Source of the DNA: Streptomyces cellostaticus
GTDB lineage: Bacteria; Actinomycetota; Actinomycetes; Streptomycetales; Streptomycetaceae
Assembly: GCF_001513965.1 (NCBI RefSeq)
Contig: NZ_KQ948024.1
Location: 16,649 to 80,648 of the forward strand
Reading direction: 5' to 3'
DNA: 64,000 bases
Shown here: positions 18,990 through 27,463 of the stretch, piece by piece
Layout of the letters: each line of letters starts with the position of its first letter
Numbering within the stretch: the first letter of the stretch is position 1
Position numbers and translations under genes: made by a program
Notes under the pieces: generated by a model
Told to the model about the DNA's origin: nothing
The model's input: only the letters and a program-made list of their open reading frames with translations
Database searches by the model: none

Positions 18990-20570
18990 CTACTTGGCCC
19001 TGCGCGCGACCGTGAAGTGGTCGATGCGGTCACCGGTCTCGGCGATGCCCTGGACGTTCAGGGTGGTGTACTGCCCCTTCGGCGCGGGGGTGACGTCCAC
19101 GCGCAGGAAGGAGTAGTTCAGGTAGCGCACGCGCGACCAGGCGACGGTCTCGTTCTGCTTGCCGTCCTTGAGGTTGACGAAGGAGGCCACGGAGTCGACC
19201 TCGTGCTCGTGACCCTCGTACGAGTCCGGGGCGCTGAAGGCGTACAGGCTGCGGCCCGCGGCACCCGCCGTGACGTACACGACGCCCTCGGTCTCGGGGT
19301 AGGCCGTGCCGCCGATCGGCAGCTTCTTGGTGACCTCGTTGCCCTTGATGACGTCCGTGCGCTCGTACTGGTGGTTGTGGCCGTTGATGACCAGGTCCAC
19401 CTGGTACTTGTCGAACAGCGGCACCCACTCCTGGCGCACGCCCCCCTCCGAGGCGTGCGCGGTGGAGGTGCAGTACGCGCAGTGGTGGAAGAACACGACG
19501 ATGAAGTCGATGTCCTTCGCGGCCCGGAACTTCTTCAGCTGGCCCTCGAACCATGTCGTCTGGGTTCCACCCGATATGCCCAGGTTCGCCGGGATCTCGA
19601 AGGAGACGTCGTTGGGGTCCAGCGAGATGATCGCCGTGTTGCCGTAGACGAAGGAGTAGACGCCCGGGAGGTTCTTCTTGTCCGGACCGTTGTCGGGCAG
19701 GGTCCAGCGGGCCTCCTCGCCGCCGTAGCCGTTGGGCGAGTACCAGGCCTCCATGTCGTGGTTGCCGAACGAGACCATCCACGGGATCTGCTTGGCGACC
19801 GACTCGGTCTGGTACAGGAACTGGTCCCAGGTGCGCGAGTCGAACCCGGTGTCGGTGGTCTTGCCCTGGCCGGCCGGGTCGCCGTAGGCGATGTCGCCGG
19901 CGTGCAGGTGGAAGGCCGGGTTCTGGCCGAGGATCAGGCTGTCGTTGGCCAGGGCGTGGTAGCTGACGCCCTGGTCGCCGAAGGCCGTGAAGGTGAACGG
20001 CGCCTTGTGGGCGGGGGCGGTGGTGAAGGTGCCCAGGGTGCCCAGCAGCTGCGGCTCGGCCGGGTCGAAGCCCTGGTGGCCCACGCCGTAGTAGTAGGTC
20101 TTGCCGGGGCGCAGGTGGGTGAGCTTGGCGTGGAGGTAGTACTGCGTGTGGTCGCCGCTGGCGCCGACGCCGGCCGGGGTGTAGAGGGCGCGGACCTCGG
20201 CGGGGATCTTGCGGGAGAGGTCGCAGGGGTGGGCGCCGATGCGGATGAACGGGTCCTTCACCGCGACCGGGACCTGCCAGGAGACGGTGATCTCGGTGCG
20301 CGGGTCGTTGCCCCAGGCCAGGTGGCGGCCGAAGGGGGCGACGTACGCGCCGTCGACCGACTCGGCGGCGGAGGCGGTGCGCTGGGTCGGCACGGCGGCC
20401 TGGGCGGTGGCACCCGGTATGAATGCGCCACCCGTGACGGCGCCCAGGGTGACGGCGCCGCCTCTGATCATGGTGCGCCGCGAGAATCTGGCGCGCAGGT
20501 ACTCATGCTGCTCGGCCATGCTCATGCGCTCGGCCAGCTTCTCGGGTACTCCCATACGAGGAATGTCCAT
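18990..20570 (-). CDS. Exported purple acid phosphatase-like metallophosphoesterase
   Basis: About 526 residues. An N-terminal Tat signal (SRRTMIRGGAVTLGAV and the following hydrophobic stretch) sends the folded enzyme outside. A fibronectin-like purple acid phosphatase N-terminal domain (about 65-165) precedes the calcineurin-like domain with GDQG, GDIAYGD, GNHD, FFHH and GHNHQYER metal-binding motifs. It probably hydrolyses phosphomonoesters extracellularly. The start is uncertain: ATG 20570 or 20555, neither with a clear ribosome binding site. Faces a small conserved gene upstream of glmS2. Confidence 0.9.
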   Translation of the reverse strand: MDIPRMGVPEKLAERMSMAEQHEYLRARFSRRTMIRGGAVTLGAVTGGAFIPGATAQAAVPTQRTASAAESVDGAYVAPFGRHLAWGNDPRTEITVSWQVPVAVKDPFIRIGAHPCDLSRKIPAEVRALYTPAGVGASGDHTQYYLHAKLTHLRPGKTYYYGVGHQGFDPAEPQLLGTLGTFTTAPAHKAPFTFTAFGDQGVSYHALANDSLILGQNPAFHLHAGDIAYGDPAGQGKTTDTGFDSRTWDQFLYQTESVAKQIPWMVSFGNHDMEAWYSPNGYGGEEARWTLPDNGPDKKNLPGVYSFVYGNTAIISLDPNDVSFEIPANLGISGGTQTTWFEGQLKKFRAAKDIDFIVVFFHHCAYCTSTAHASEGGVRQEWVPLFDKYQVDLVINGHNHQYERTDVIKGNEVTKKLPIGGTAYPETEGVVYVTAGAAGRSLYAFSAPDSYEGHEHEVDSVASFVNLKDGKQNETVAWSRVRYLNYSFLRVDVTPAPKGQYTTLNVQGIAETGDRIDHFTVARRAK

Positions 20571-20720
20571 GACGTCTGAAACTCGTGCGTCCGGGCGACG
20601 CAGCACAAGACGCAGGATGGACAGCTTGTAAACAGCACGCCATAAGACGGCCAACAGCCACGTGCCCGGAATCGGGCAGGATTCTTGCGAAACCGGCTCC
20701 GGTACCTCAGGATCTACCGG

Positions 20721-20978
20721 GTGCACGACGAACTTGTGGATCATCTGACGCGGTCCTCGCCCCTGAGCCGGGGCGAGGCGCTGCGGGTGGTGCAGGACGT
20801 GCTCGCCTACTTCGACGAGACGACGCAGGACTACGTCCGTCGCCGCCATCGCGAGCTGCAGGCCCAGGGCCTGCAGAACACGGCGATCTTCGAACGGATC
20901 GAGGCGGACCTGAAATACCGGGCGGTCGCGCCGCCGGAGCTGACGCTCAGGCAGCTGCGCCGCATGGTCTACGGCTGA
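20721..20978 (+). CDS. Small conserved hypothetical protein upstream of glmS2
   Basis: 85 residues from GTG 20721, which has AGGA eight bases upstream; a TTG at 20685 would add 12 residues. Predicted all-helical and highly charged (LAYFDETTQDYVRRRHREL, FERIEADLKYR), with no signal or membrane segment. The codon bias fits a real gene. It ends 38 bp before glmS2 on the same strand, so a shared transcript is likely. I do not recognise a family. Confidence 0.6.
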   Translation: MHDELVDHLTRSSPLSRGEALRVVQDVLAYFDETTQDYVRRRHRELQAQGLQNTAIFERIEADLKYRAVAPPELTLRQLRRMVYG

Positions 20979-21016
20979 GAACCTGCCGGGAACTACGGGC
21001 TGAGGAATACCTATAT

Positions 21017-22834
21017 ATGTGCGGAATTGTCGGATACATCGGGAAGCGTGACGTGGCCCCCCTGCTCCTGGAGGGCCTGCAGCGCCTGGAGTACCGGGGC
21101 TACGACTCGGCGGGCATCGTCGTCACCTCCCCGAAGACGGCCGGCCTGAAGATGGTCAAGGCCAAGGGCCGGGTGCGCGACCTGGAGGCAAAGGTCCCGG
21201 CGCGCTTCAAGGGCACCACCGGAATCGCCCACACCCGCTGGGCCACCCACGGCGCCCCCTCCGACGTGAACGCCCACCCGCACATGTCGGCCGACCAGAA
21301 GGTCGCCGTCGTCCACAACGGCATCATCGACAACGCCGCCGACCTGCGCCGCAAGCTGGAGGCGGACGGCGTCGAGTTCCTCTCCGAGACCGACACCGAG
21401 GTGCTCACCCACCTGATCGCCCGTTCGCAGGCCGAGAAGCTGGAGGACAAGGTCCGCGAGACCCTCCGCGTCGTCGAGGGCACCTACGGCATCGCGGTGA
21501 TGCACGCCGACTTCTCCGACCGCATCGTGGTGGCCCGAAACGGCTCCCCGGTGGTCCTCGGCATCGGCGAGAAGGAGATGTTCGTCGCCTCGGACATCGC
21601 CGCCCTGGTCGCCCACACCCGGCAGATAGTGACGCTGGACGACGGCGAGATGGCCACCCTCAAGGCCGACGACTTCCGCACCTACACCACCGAGGGCACC
21701 CGTACCGCGGCCGAGCCGACCACCGTGGAGTGGGAGGCGGCCTCCTACGACATGGGCGGCCACGACACCTACATGCACAAGGAGATCCACGAGCAGGCCG
21801 ACGCCGTGGACCGCGTGCTGCGCGGCCGCATCGACGACCGCTTCTCCACCGTGCACCTCGGCGGCCTGAACCTGGACGCCCGCGAGGCCCGGCAGATCCG
21901 CCGCGTGAAGATCCTCGGCTGCGGCACCTCGTACCACGCGGGCATGATCGGCGCCCAGATGATCGAGGAGCTGGCCCGCATCCCCGCCGACGCCGAGCCG
22001 GCCTCCGAGTTCCGTTACCGCAACGCGGTCGTGGACCCCGACACCCTCTACGTCGCGGTCTCCCAGTCCGGTGAGACGTACGACGTCCTCGCCGCCGTCC
22101 AGGAGCTGAAGCGCAAGGGCGCCCGGGTCTTCGGCGTCGTCAACGTCGTCGGCTCGGCGATCGCGCGGGAGGCGGACGCCGGGATCTACGTCCACGCGGG
22201 CCCGGAGGTCTGCGTCGTGTCGACGAAGTGCTTCACGAACACCACGGTCGCCTTCGCCCTGCTCGCGCTGCACCTGGGCCGCACCCGCGACCTCTCGGTC
22301 CGCGACGGCAAGCGGATCATCGAGGGCCTCAGGAAGCTGCCGGAGCAGATCACCGAGATCCTCCAGCAGGAGGAGGAGATCAAGAAGCTGGCCGAGCTGT
22401 ACGCCGAGGCCCGCTCGATGCTCTTCGTCGGCCGCGTCCGGGGCTACCCGGTGGCCCGCGAGGCCTCCCTGAAGCTGAAGGAGGTCTCCTACATCCACGC
22501 CGAGGCCTACCCGGCCTCCGAGCTCAAGCACGGCCCCCTGGCCCTCATCGAGCCGGCCCTCCCGACGGTCGCGATCGTCCCCGACGACGACCTCCTGGAG
22601 AAGAACCGCGCGGCCCTGGAGGAGATCAAGGCCCGCAGCGGCAAGATCCTCGCGGTGGCCCACCGGCACCAGGAGAAGGCCGACCAGACGATCGTGGTCC
22701 CGAAGAACGAGGACGAACTGGACCCGATCCTGATGGGCATCCCCCTCCAGCTGCTGGCGTACCACACGGCAAAGGCACTCGGGCGGGACATCGACAAGCC
22801 GCGCAACCTCGCCAAGTCGGTAACGGTGGAGTAG
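21017..22834 (+). CDS. glmS2: Glutamine-fructose-6-phosphate aminotransferase (glucosamine synthase)
   Basis: 605 residues. Makes glucosamine-6-phosphate from fructose-6-phosphate and glutamine for peptidoglycan and other amino sugars. The N-terminal glutaminase has the nucleophile Cys2 directly after Met (MCGIVGYIG). Two SIS domains follow (GCGTSYHAG near 305; GRVRGYPVAREASLKLKE near 477), and the protein ends SVTVE like other GlmS enzymes. ATG is fixed by Cys2, with GAGGA ten bases upstream. Named glmS2 because of position; Streptomyces usually carry a second copy elsewhere. Confidence 0.95.
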   Translation: MCGIVGYIGKRDVAPLLLEGLQRLEYRGYDSAGIVVTSPKTAGLKMVKAKGRVRDLEAKVPARFKGTTGIAHTRWATHGAPSDVNAHPHMSADQKVAVVHNGIIDNAADLRRKLEADGVEFLSETDTEVLTHLIARSQAEKLEDKVRETLRVVEGTYGIAVMHADFSDRIVVARNGSPVVLGIGEKEMFVASDIAALVAHTRQIVTLDDGEMATLKADDFRTYTTEGTRTAAEPTTVEWEAASYDMGGHDTYMHKEIHEQADAVDRVLRGRIDDRFSTVHLGGLNLDAREARQIRRVKILGCGTSYHAGMIGAQMIEELARIPADAEPASEFRYRNAVVDPDTLYVAVSQSGETYDVLAAVQELKRKGARVFGVVNVVGSAIAREADAGIYVHAGPEVCVVSTKCFTNTTVAFALLALHLGRTRDLSVRDGKRIIEGLRKLPEQITEILQQEEEIKKLAELYAEARSMLFVGRVRGYPVAREASLKLKEVSYIHAEAYPASELKHGPLALIEPALPTVAIVPDDDLLEKNRAALEEIKARSGKILAVAHRHQEKADQTIVVPKNEDELDPILMGIPLQLLAYHTAKALGRDIDKPRNLAKSVTVE

Positions 22835-22836
22835 TG

Positions 22837-22890
22837 CGCCCCTGAGGGGCGCGGGGCTGTATCGACATGCGGCTCCGCCGCGTGGGCGCG
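22837..22890. repeat. Streptomyces extragenic palindromic repeat, copy A
   Basis: Begins with the small hairpin GCGCCCC-TGA-GGGGCGC (22836-22852), then GGGGCTGTATCGACATGCGG and CTCCGCCGCGTGGGCGCG. Nearly the same sequence occurs inverted at 42340-42392. Directly after glmS2 it may also act as a terminator. Confidence 0.8.
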
Positions 22891-22929
22891 AGCAACCACG
22901 AGCCTCCTGCACAGGCAGGACAACAGAAC

Positions 22930-22965
22930 GGACCCCCACGTGTGCCACCAAACACGCGGGGGTCC
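22930..22965. terminator. Bidirectional terminator between glmS2 and the GPR1-family gene
   Basis: GGACCCCCACGTGT pairs with ACACGCGGGGGTCC (one mismatch) around an 8-nt loop. It is located between two convergent genes. Confidence 0.8.
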
Positions 22966-22983
22966 CTTCCGTGCTGCTCACAC

Positions 22984-23544
22984 TCAGCCGGTGGCCGTCA
23001 CCCCCCGGCCCGCAGCACGCCCAGGAAGCGCCGTCGGCCAGTGAGCCAACGCCGCCGTCGCCGCATACCAGGCCGCCGCACCGGAGACGACGGCCGCCCA
23101 GCCGCCGGCCTTCGCGAGAGAGGAACTGTCGGCGAACTGCCCGACGGCGAGCAGCAGCATCGCCAGGAACAGCAGCCCGTACACGGCCTGCCCGAGACCG
23201 TCCCCGCCCGCAAGGGTCAGCGAGAGAGCCACGAGGGCGAAGAGCAGCAGGAAGAGTCCGGCCGCGTTGGCCGGCATCTGACCTGCGACGGCCCAGGTGA
23301 ACCACAGCGCGCCGAGGGCCACGAAGCCCGTGCCGGAGGCGGTGTCACGGTCCCGGAAGGCCAGCAGGCCGACGAGGTAAAGGGCTATGCCGCCCACGTA
23401 GTGAGCCAGTGACACGGCGTCGGATGCCCGAACGCCGTCGATCACGCCGGTCGTGCCGAGCCCGAACGCCAACAGGGTGATACCCAGGGCGAGTCGGCCG
23501 ACCACGGTAGTGGTTCCGCTTCCCGCAGAGACGTCGTTGTCCAC
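22984..23544 (-). CDS. Six-helix membrane protein of the GPR1/FUN34/YaaH (SatP acetate channel) type
   Basis: 186 residues from a GTG start with AAGGGAG six bases upstream. About six hydrophobic segments spread over the length. The YVGGIALYLVGLLAFRDRDT stretch resembles the conserved second-helix region of GPR1/FUN34/YaaH proteins, which move acetate or succinate. The hallmark NPAPLGLL motif at the N-terminus is not visible, so transport of carboxylates is only a family-based guess. Convergent with glmS2. Confidence 0.72.
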   Translation of the reverse strand: MDNDVSAGSGTTTVVGRLALGITLLAFGLGTTGVIDGVRASDAVSLAHYVGGIALYLVGLLAFRDRDTASGTGFVALGALWFTWAVAGQMPANAAGLFLLLFALVALSLTLAGGDGLGQAVYGLLFLAMLLLAVGQFADSSSLAKAGGWAAVVSGAAAWYAATAALAHWPTALPGRAAGRGVTATG

Positions 23545-23669
23545 GGCGGGCTCCCTTCATGCATGTGCAGTTGCGCGGTGACCGATATATGCCCTTCACA
23601 AGGGCACAAACACCTCTACGCGCAAGTAGTTTCGCGCTGCACAAAGGGAGTTGACGGGGTGTCGGAAGC

Positions 23670-24197
23670 TCAGGGAACGACGATCACGGGCCGCTGGGCA
23701 CGCTTGGCCAGCCGCCCGGCCACGGAGCCGAAGATCCGGCCGACGATGCCGTGCGTCGAGCCGACCACGATCGCGTCGGCCTCGTACTCCTTGCCGACCT
23801 CTTCGAGTTCGTGGCAGATGTCGCCGCCCCGCTCGACCAGGATCCAGGGCACCTCGGCCAGATAGTCGGCGCAGGCCAGCTCCAGGCCGAGCACCTCGGT
23901 GCGGTGGTCCGGCACGTCGACGAAGACGGGCGGCTCGCAGCCGGCCCACACGGTGGTGGGCAGCCGGTTGGCCACGTGGACGATGATCAGGCCCGAGCGG
24001 GAGCGGTGGGCCATGCCGATCGCGTAGGCGAGGGCGCGCTCACTGGACGTCGAGCCGTCGAAGCCGACGACGACGCCGTGCTTGAAGGCGGGATCGCAGG
24101 AAGGGCGTGGCTCTTGCGCCGCGAGGGGATCGGCCGCCGTGGGATCGGCGACCGGCCGCTTGCGGTCCGCGGGTTCGAAGAATTCGTGACCGGCCAT
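23670..24197 (-). CDS. Universal stress protein, UspA family
   Basis: 175 residues, single Usp domain after a 35-40-residue charged extension. GVVVGFDGSTSSERAL near residues 41-56 supplies the first nucleotide-binding strand. GSTHGIVGRIFGSVAG near 147-162 is the G-x2-G-x9-G(S/T)-like ATP loop. It probably binds ATP and acts in stress survival. Start chosen at ATG 24197; the ribosome binding site is weak. Monocistronic; a small TGCCCTT-CAC-AAGGGCA hairpin lies at 23590-23606 beyond the stop. Confidence 0.9.
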   Translation of the reverse strand: MAGHEFFEPADRKRPVADPTAADPLAAQEPRPSCDPAFKHGVVVGFDGSTSSERALAYAIGMAHRSRSGLIIVHVANRLPTTVWAGCEPPVFVDVPDHRTEVLGLELACADYLAEVPWILVERGGDICHELEEVGKEYEADAIVVGSTHGIVGRIFGSVAGRLAKRAQRPVIVVP

Positions 24198-24530
24198 GGC
24201 TGTCTCGGCGTTGTGATCCTTTAGGTGGGGGGTGACATCGTGCAGCGGAGCTGTGTCCGGGAAACGTCTTCCCAACCCCATACCCCCAAGGGTACGGCGG
24301 CACGCCTCCTCTGCCCAGTTCCTGCACACGCTCTGTAAGCGGCCCCCCGATGTCCGTAGGGGTTCCCCGGAGCATGCACGAGCAGCGCCCGTAACGCAAT
24401 GGTTGCTGCCCCGTACAGGCGGTTTGCACAGGATTCCCGGAGCCACCGGGGTATTCCCGGAGCCACGGCCGGTGACCGACCGATCGAACAGGCGTTGAAC
24501 CCGGTGAGCCGCCGCCACAGGGAGTACGAG
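24198..24530. other. 333-bp intergenic region between the stress protein and the small membrane protein genes
   Basis: Divergent promoter region without a convincing gene. The one visible structure is a pair of 14-bp direct repeats, ATTCCCGGAGCCAC, at 24433-24446 and 24453-24466, spaced 20 bp apart (about two helical turns), close to the small gene's start. Confidence 0.5.
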
Positions 24531-24788
24531 ATGTCCGGACCCCGATCCGCCCCCGACCCGCACCCCGCCTCGGACACGACGAGTGATGTGATCCGCTGGG
24601 CGGCCTTCTGCTGTGTCCTCGTACCCGTGGTCCTCGTCTGGTACGGCACCTCGCTCGCCGGAGCCGCCGGCACCTTCCTGGGTCTGGCCGCCGTCACGGC
24701 GGCCTGCCGCGTTCTGCTGCGGCGCTCCGAGCGTTGCGCCGCGCAAAGAGGCGGACGTCACACCAAGAGGAAGACACCGGTCGACTGA
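24531..24788 (+). CDS. Small hydrophobic membrane protein upstream of adpA
   Basis: 85 residues from ATG 24531 with GGGAG six bases upstream; a GTG at 24504 is possible. A proline-rich N-terminus is followed by two adjacent hydrophobic segments (about 22-40 and 43-60), then a basic tail (RRSERCAAQRGGRHTKRK). That pattern suggests two membrane helices with the tail in the cytoplasm. Function unknown; same strand as adpA but separated by 378 bp. Confidence 0.65.
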   Translation: MSGPRSAPDPHPASDTTSDVIRWAAFCCVLVPVVLVWYGTSLAGAAGTFLGLAAVTAACRVLLRRSERCAAQRGGRHTKRKTPVD

Positions 24789-25166
24789 CCGGTTTTTGCA
24801 CCCTCGAACGCTGCTTTTCGGCCAACTTCCGGATACCGCTGCGGAGGGGTCTGAACCACCCCCCAACCCCCGTTCCACCTGCACGGAAAGGGTCTGGGCG
24901 ACCCTGCGCACCCTACGCGGTTTGGCCACTGCGACAAGGCGCACTTCCCTGCACGCTCCACGAGTGCAACCCTTCGTGATCGAATGCTTCACGCCAAGTT
25001 GTCATGTCGACAATCTGCGGCGTGTGGAACTGGCCACCGACAGACCGCGGGAGCCAGTAGATTCGATCTTGATGTCTTACGGCGGGGGACTCGTGCAGGA
25101 CCGAGGGGAAACGTGCAGGAGCGACACAACCGAGGAGCCGCGACCACCGAGGGGGGCTTAGCAGGG
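24789..25166. other. 378-bp adpA upstream region
   Basis: Less GC-biased than its surroundings and without a credible gene. It should hold the adpA promoter and long 5' leader. A TTGTC-ATGTC-GACAA inverted repeat is at 24999-25013, and TAGATT at about 25059 could be a -10 element. I saw no convincing match to the AdpA consensus TGGCSNGWWY. Confidence 0.5.
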
Positions 25167-26387
25167 ATGAGCCACGACTCCACCGCCGCGCCGGAAGCCG
25201 CAGCCCGGAAACTGTCCGGGCGACGCCGCAAGGAGATCGTCGCGGTGCTGCTGTTCAGCGGCGGCCCCATCTTCGAGAGTTCCATACCGCTTTCGGTGTT
25301 CGGGATCGACCGCCAGGACGCCGGCGTGCCGCGCTACCGACTGCTGGTGTGCGCCGGCGAGGAAGGCCCGCTGCGGACCACGGGGGGCCTGGAACTCACC
25401 GCACCGCATGGGCTCGAGGCGATCTCGCGCGCGGGTACGGTCGTCGTACCGGCCTGGCGCTCGATCACCTCGCCGCCACCGGAGGAAGCGCTCGACGCAC
25501 TGCGCCGCGCGCACGAGGAGGGGGCCCGCATCGTCGGGCTGTGCACAGGCGCGTTCGTCCTCGCGGCGGCGGGCCTGCTGGACAGCCGTCCGGCGACCAC
25601 ACACTGGATGTACGCACCGACGCTGGCCAAGCGCTATCCGTCGGTGCACGTGGATCCGCGCGAACTGTTCGTCGACGACGGCGACGTACTGACCTCGGCC
25701 GGTACGGCCGCGGGGATCGACCTGTGTCTGCACATCGTGCGGACGGACCACGGCAACGAGGCGGCCGGTGCGCTCGCCCGCCGCCTGGTGGTCCCGCCGC
25801 GCCGCAGTGGCGGTCAGGAGCGCTATCTCGACAGGTCTTTACCAGAAGAGATCGGCGCCGACCCGCTCGCCGAGGTCGTCGCCTGGGCGCTGGAACACCT
25901 CCACGAGCAGTTCGACGTGGAGACGCTGGCGGCACGCGCCTACATGAGCCGCCGTACGTTCGACCGCCGGTTCCGCTCGCTCACCGGGAGCGCGCCGCTG
26001 CAGTGGCTCATCACACAGCGGGTGCTCCAGGCGCAGCGGCTGCTGGAGACGTCGGACTACTCCGTGGACGAGGTGGCGGGCCGCTGCGGCTTCCGCTCAC
26101 CGGTCGCGCTGCGCGGGCACTTCCGGCGCCAGCTCGGCTCGTCCCCCGCCGCCTACCGGGCCGCCTACCGGGCCCGTCGGCCGCAGGGCGAAAGGCCGGG
26201 CGACCCGGAGGCGCCGGTGTCCCACTCCGGCCCGGCGAGCGCACCGGCGGGCCTGCCCGGCCACGGACCGGTGGGACCCGTACCGGCCCTGCTGCACCCG
26301 GAGCGGGAGAGCGCGGTGCCGATGCAGAGCCGCCGCCAGGCCGCGGGCGCGGTGAGCCTGCTGCCGGGGCCACGCAGCGGCAGCTGA
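25167..26387 (+). CDS. adpA: AdpA, central AraC/XylS-family regulator of development
   Basis: 406 residues. An N-terminal DJ-1/PfpI (ThiJ) dimerisation domain (about 17-190) includes GLCTGAFVLAAAG. A linker leads to two C-terminal AraC helix-turn-helix units (about 250-335; AARAYMSRRTFDRRFRSLTG and DEVAGRCGFRSPVALRGHFR). It controls hundreds of morphological and secondary-metabolism genes. Codon 225 is TTA (25839-25841), in the linker, as known for adpA orthologues, so translation depends on the bldA tRNA. ATG 25167 is preceded by GCAGGG; longer in-frame starts lie in the leader. ornA follows downstream. Confidence 0.96.
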   Translation: MSHDSTAAPEAAARKLSGRRRKEIVAVLLFSGGPIFESSIPLSVFGIDRQDAGVPRYRLLVCAGEEGPLRTTGGLELTAPHGLEAISRAGTVVVPAWRSITSPPPEEALDALRRAHEEGARIVGLCTGAFVLAAAGLLDSRPATTHWMYAPTLAKRYPSVHVDPRELFVDDGDVLTSAGTAAGIDLCLHIVRTDHGNEAAGALARRLVVPPRRSGGQERYLDRSLPEEIGADPLAEVVAWALEHLHEQFDVETLAARAYMSRRTFDRRFRSLTGSAPLQWLITQRVLQAQRLLETSDYSVDEVAGRCGFRSPVALRGHFRRQLGSSPAAYRAAYRARRPQGERPGDPEAPVSHSGPASAPAGLPGHGPVGPVPALLHPERESAVPMQSRRQAAGAVSLLPGPRSGS

Positions 26388-26421
26388 GCGAGGCACACAG
26401 CGGCGACTGAGCACGGCGAAC

Positions 26422-26457
26422 AGAGGGGGGGGCGGGTCCACACCCGCTCCCCTCTTT
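26422..26457 (+). terminator. Hairpin between adpA and ornA
   Basis: AGAGGGG..GCGGGT pairs with ACCCGC..CCCCTCT around a 4-nt loop, followed by a short T/C tract. It may only partly separate the two genes, which are transcribed in the same direction. Confidence 0.75.
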
Positions 26458-26528
26458 CCGTGCTCGGGCCGCGAGCACGGCACCGACGCGGGGCACCCAA
26501 ATGCCGACGCCAGCTTTAGGGTGGTCGC

Positions 26529-27131
26529 ATGAACGATCGCATGGTGTGGATCGACTGCGAGATGACCGGCCTCTCGCTGTCCGACGACGCTCTCATCGAG
26601 GTAGCCGCCCTCGTCACCGACTCCGAGCTGAACGTACTCGGCGAGGGGGTGGACATCGTCATCCGCCCGCCGGACTCGGCGCTGGAGACGATGCCGGAGG
26701 TGGTGCGTCAGATGCACACCGCGTCCGGACTGCTGGACGAGCTGGCCGGCGGCACCACGCTGGCCGACGCCGAGGAGCAGGTCCTCGCCTACGTCCGGGA
26801 GCATGTGAAGGAGCCCGGCAAGGCGCCGCTGTGCGGCAATTCGGTCGGCACCGACCGCGGTTTCCTGGTGCGGGACATGCCGACCCTGGAGGACTACCTC
26901 CACTACCGGATCGTGGACGTCTCCAGCATCAAGGAACTGGCGCGGCGCTGGTACCCGCGGGCGTACTTCAACAGCCCGGAGAAGAACGGCAACCACCGCG
27001 CCCTCGCCGACATCCGCGAGTCGATCGCCGAACTGCGCTACTACCGCGAGGCCATCTTCGTCCCGCAGCCCGGCCCGGATTCCGACACCGCCAAATCGAT
27101 CGCGGCCAAGCACGTCCTGCCTGCTCAGTAG
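26529..27131 (+). CDS. ornA: Oligoribonuclease
   Basis: 200-residue DEDDh 3'-to-5' exonuclease that finishes RNA turnover by cutting 2-5-nt oligomers, including pGpG from c-di-GMP breakdown. The metal and catalytic residues are Asp9 and Glu11 (WIDCEMTG), Asp109 (GTDRGF), and His156/Asp161 (NHRALAD). Length and sequence are typical. Known to affect growth and development in S. griseus and S. coelicolor. Its neighbours, adpA upstream and tRNA-His downstream, match the usual Streptomyces order. Confidence 0.96.
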   Translation: MNDRMVWIDCEMTGLSLSDDALIEVAALVTDSELNVLGEGVDIVIRPPDSALETMPEVVRQMHTASGLLDELAGGTTLADAEEQVLAYVREHVKEPGKAPLCGNSVGTDRGFLVRDMPTLEDYLHYRIVDVSSIKELARRWYPRAYFNSPEKNGNHRALADIRESIAELRYYREAIFVPQPGPDSDTAKSIAAKHVLPAQ

Positions 27132-27174
27132 GGTCCGCAGGGTCCGCTCGGGGACCTGCGCGAAAACCTGTGCG

Positions 27175-27201
27175 CGAGCACCCCTTCGGACCCTGTAGAC
27201 T
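27175..27201 (+). promoter_or_regulatory. Probable tRNA-His promoter
   Basis: CGAGCACCCCT (27175-27185) and the -10-like TAGACT (27196-27201) recur with identical spacing upstream of the tRNA-Lys gene at 63.3 kb. This suggests a common stable-RNA promoter design. Confidence 0.6.
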
Positions 27202-27245
27202 TCTTCTCGGCCGGTCGGGGAAACGACAAGTTCACCGCCGGTCGT

Positions 27246-27319
27246 GGTGGGTGTAGCTCAGCTGGTAGAGCACCTGGTTGTGGTCCAGGATGCCGCGGGT
27301 TCGAGTCCCGTCACTCACC
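27246..27319 (+). tRNA. tRNA-His (GTG)
   Basis: The cloverleaf folds fully: acceptor GTGGGTG/CACTCAC, anticodon loop TTGTGGT with anticodon GTG (27280-27282), and T-loop GGGTTCGAGTCCC. The extra G(-1) at 27246 faces C73 at 27319, the identity pair of histidine tRNAs. CCA is not encoded. Confidence 0.98.
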
Positions 27320-27325
27320 CTGAGT

Positions 27326-27375
27326 AATCAGCCGGTGACTCCGTCGAGAGACGGGTCACCGGCTGATTTCGTTTT
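27326..27375 (+). terminator. Strong intrinsic terminator after tRNA-His
   Basis: AATCAGCCGGTGAC pairs perfectly with GTCACCGGCTGATT. Inside it CCGTC-GAGA-GACGG extends the stem with one bulge, and TTTCGTTTT follows. This is a canonical, unusually T-rich terminator for this genome. Confidence 0.92.
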
Positions 27376-27463
27376 CCCCCGTTTCCCCCACTTCCCCGCG
27401 CACCGCGGCCAGCCCGTACCCGTCCATGTACCTGACCCGCGCCCGCCGCCGTACCCTCACCGC

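Noticed and set aside
20979..21016. glmS ribozyme or riboswitch upstream of glmS2
   Set aside because: Only 38 bp separate glmS2 from the preceding gene, too short for the ribozyme, and no conserved core was seen.
25167..26387. Alternative long adpA starts from 24984
   Set aside because: The extra 61 residues have shadow-like composition and lie in the known type of long adpA leader; orthologues begin near MSHDST.
27278..27463. N-terminal extension of the GNAT gene
   Set aside because: It would run through tRNA-His and its terminator; GTG 27464 gives a normal-length protein.
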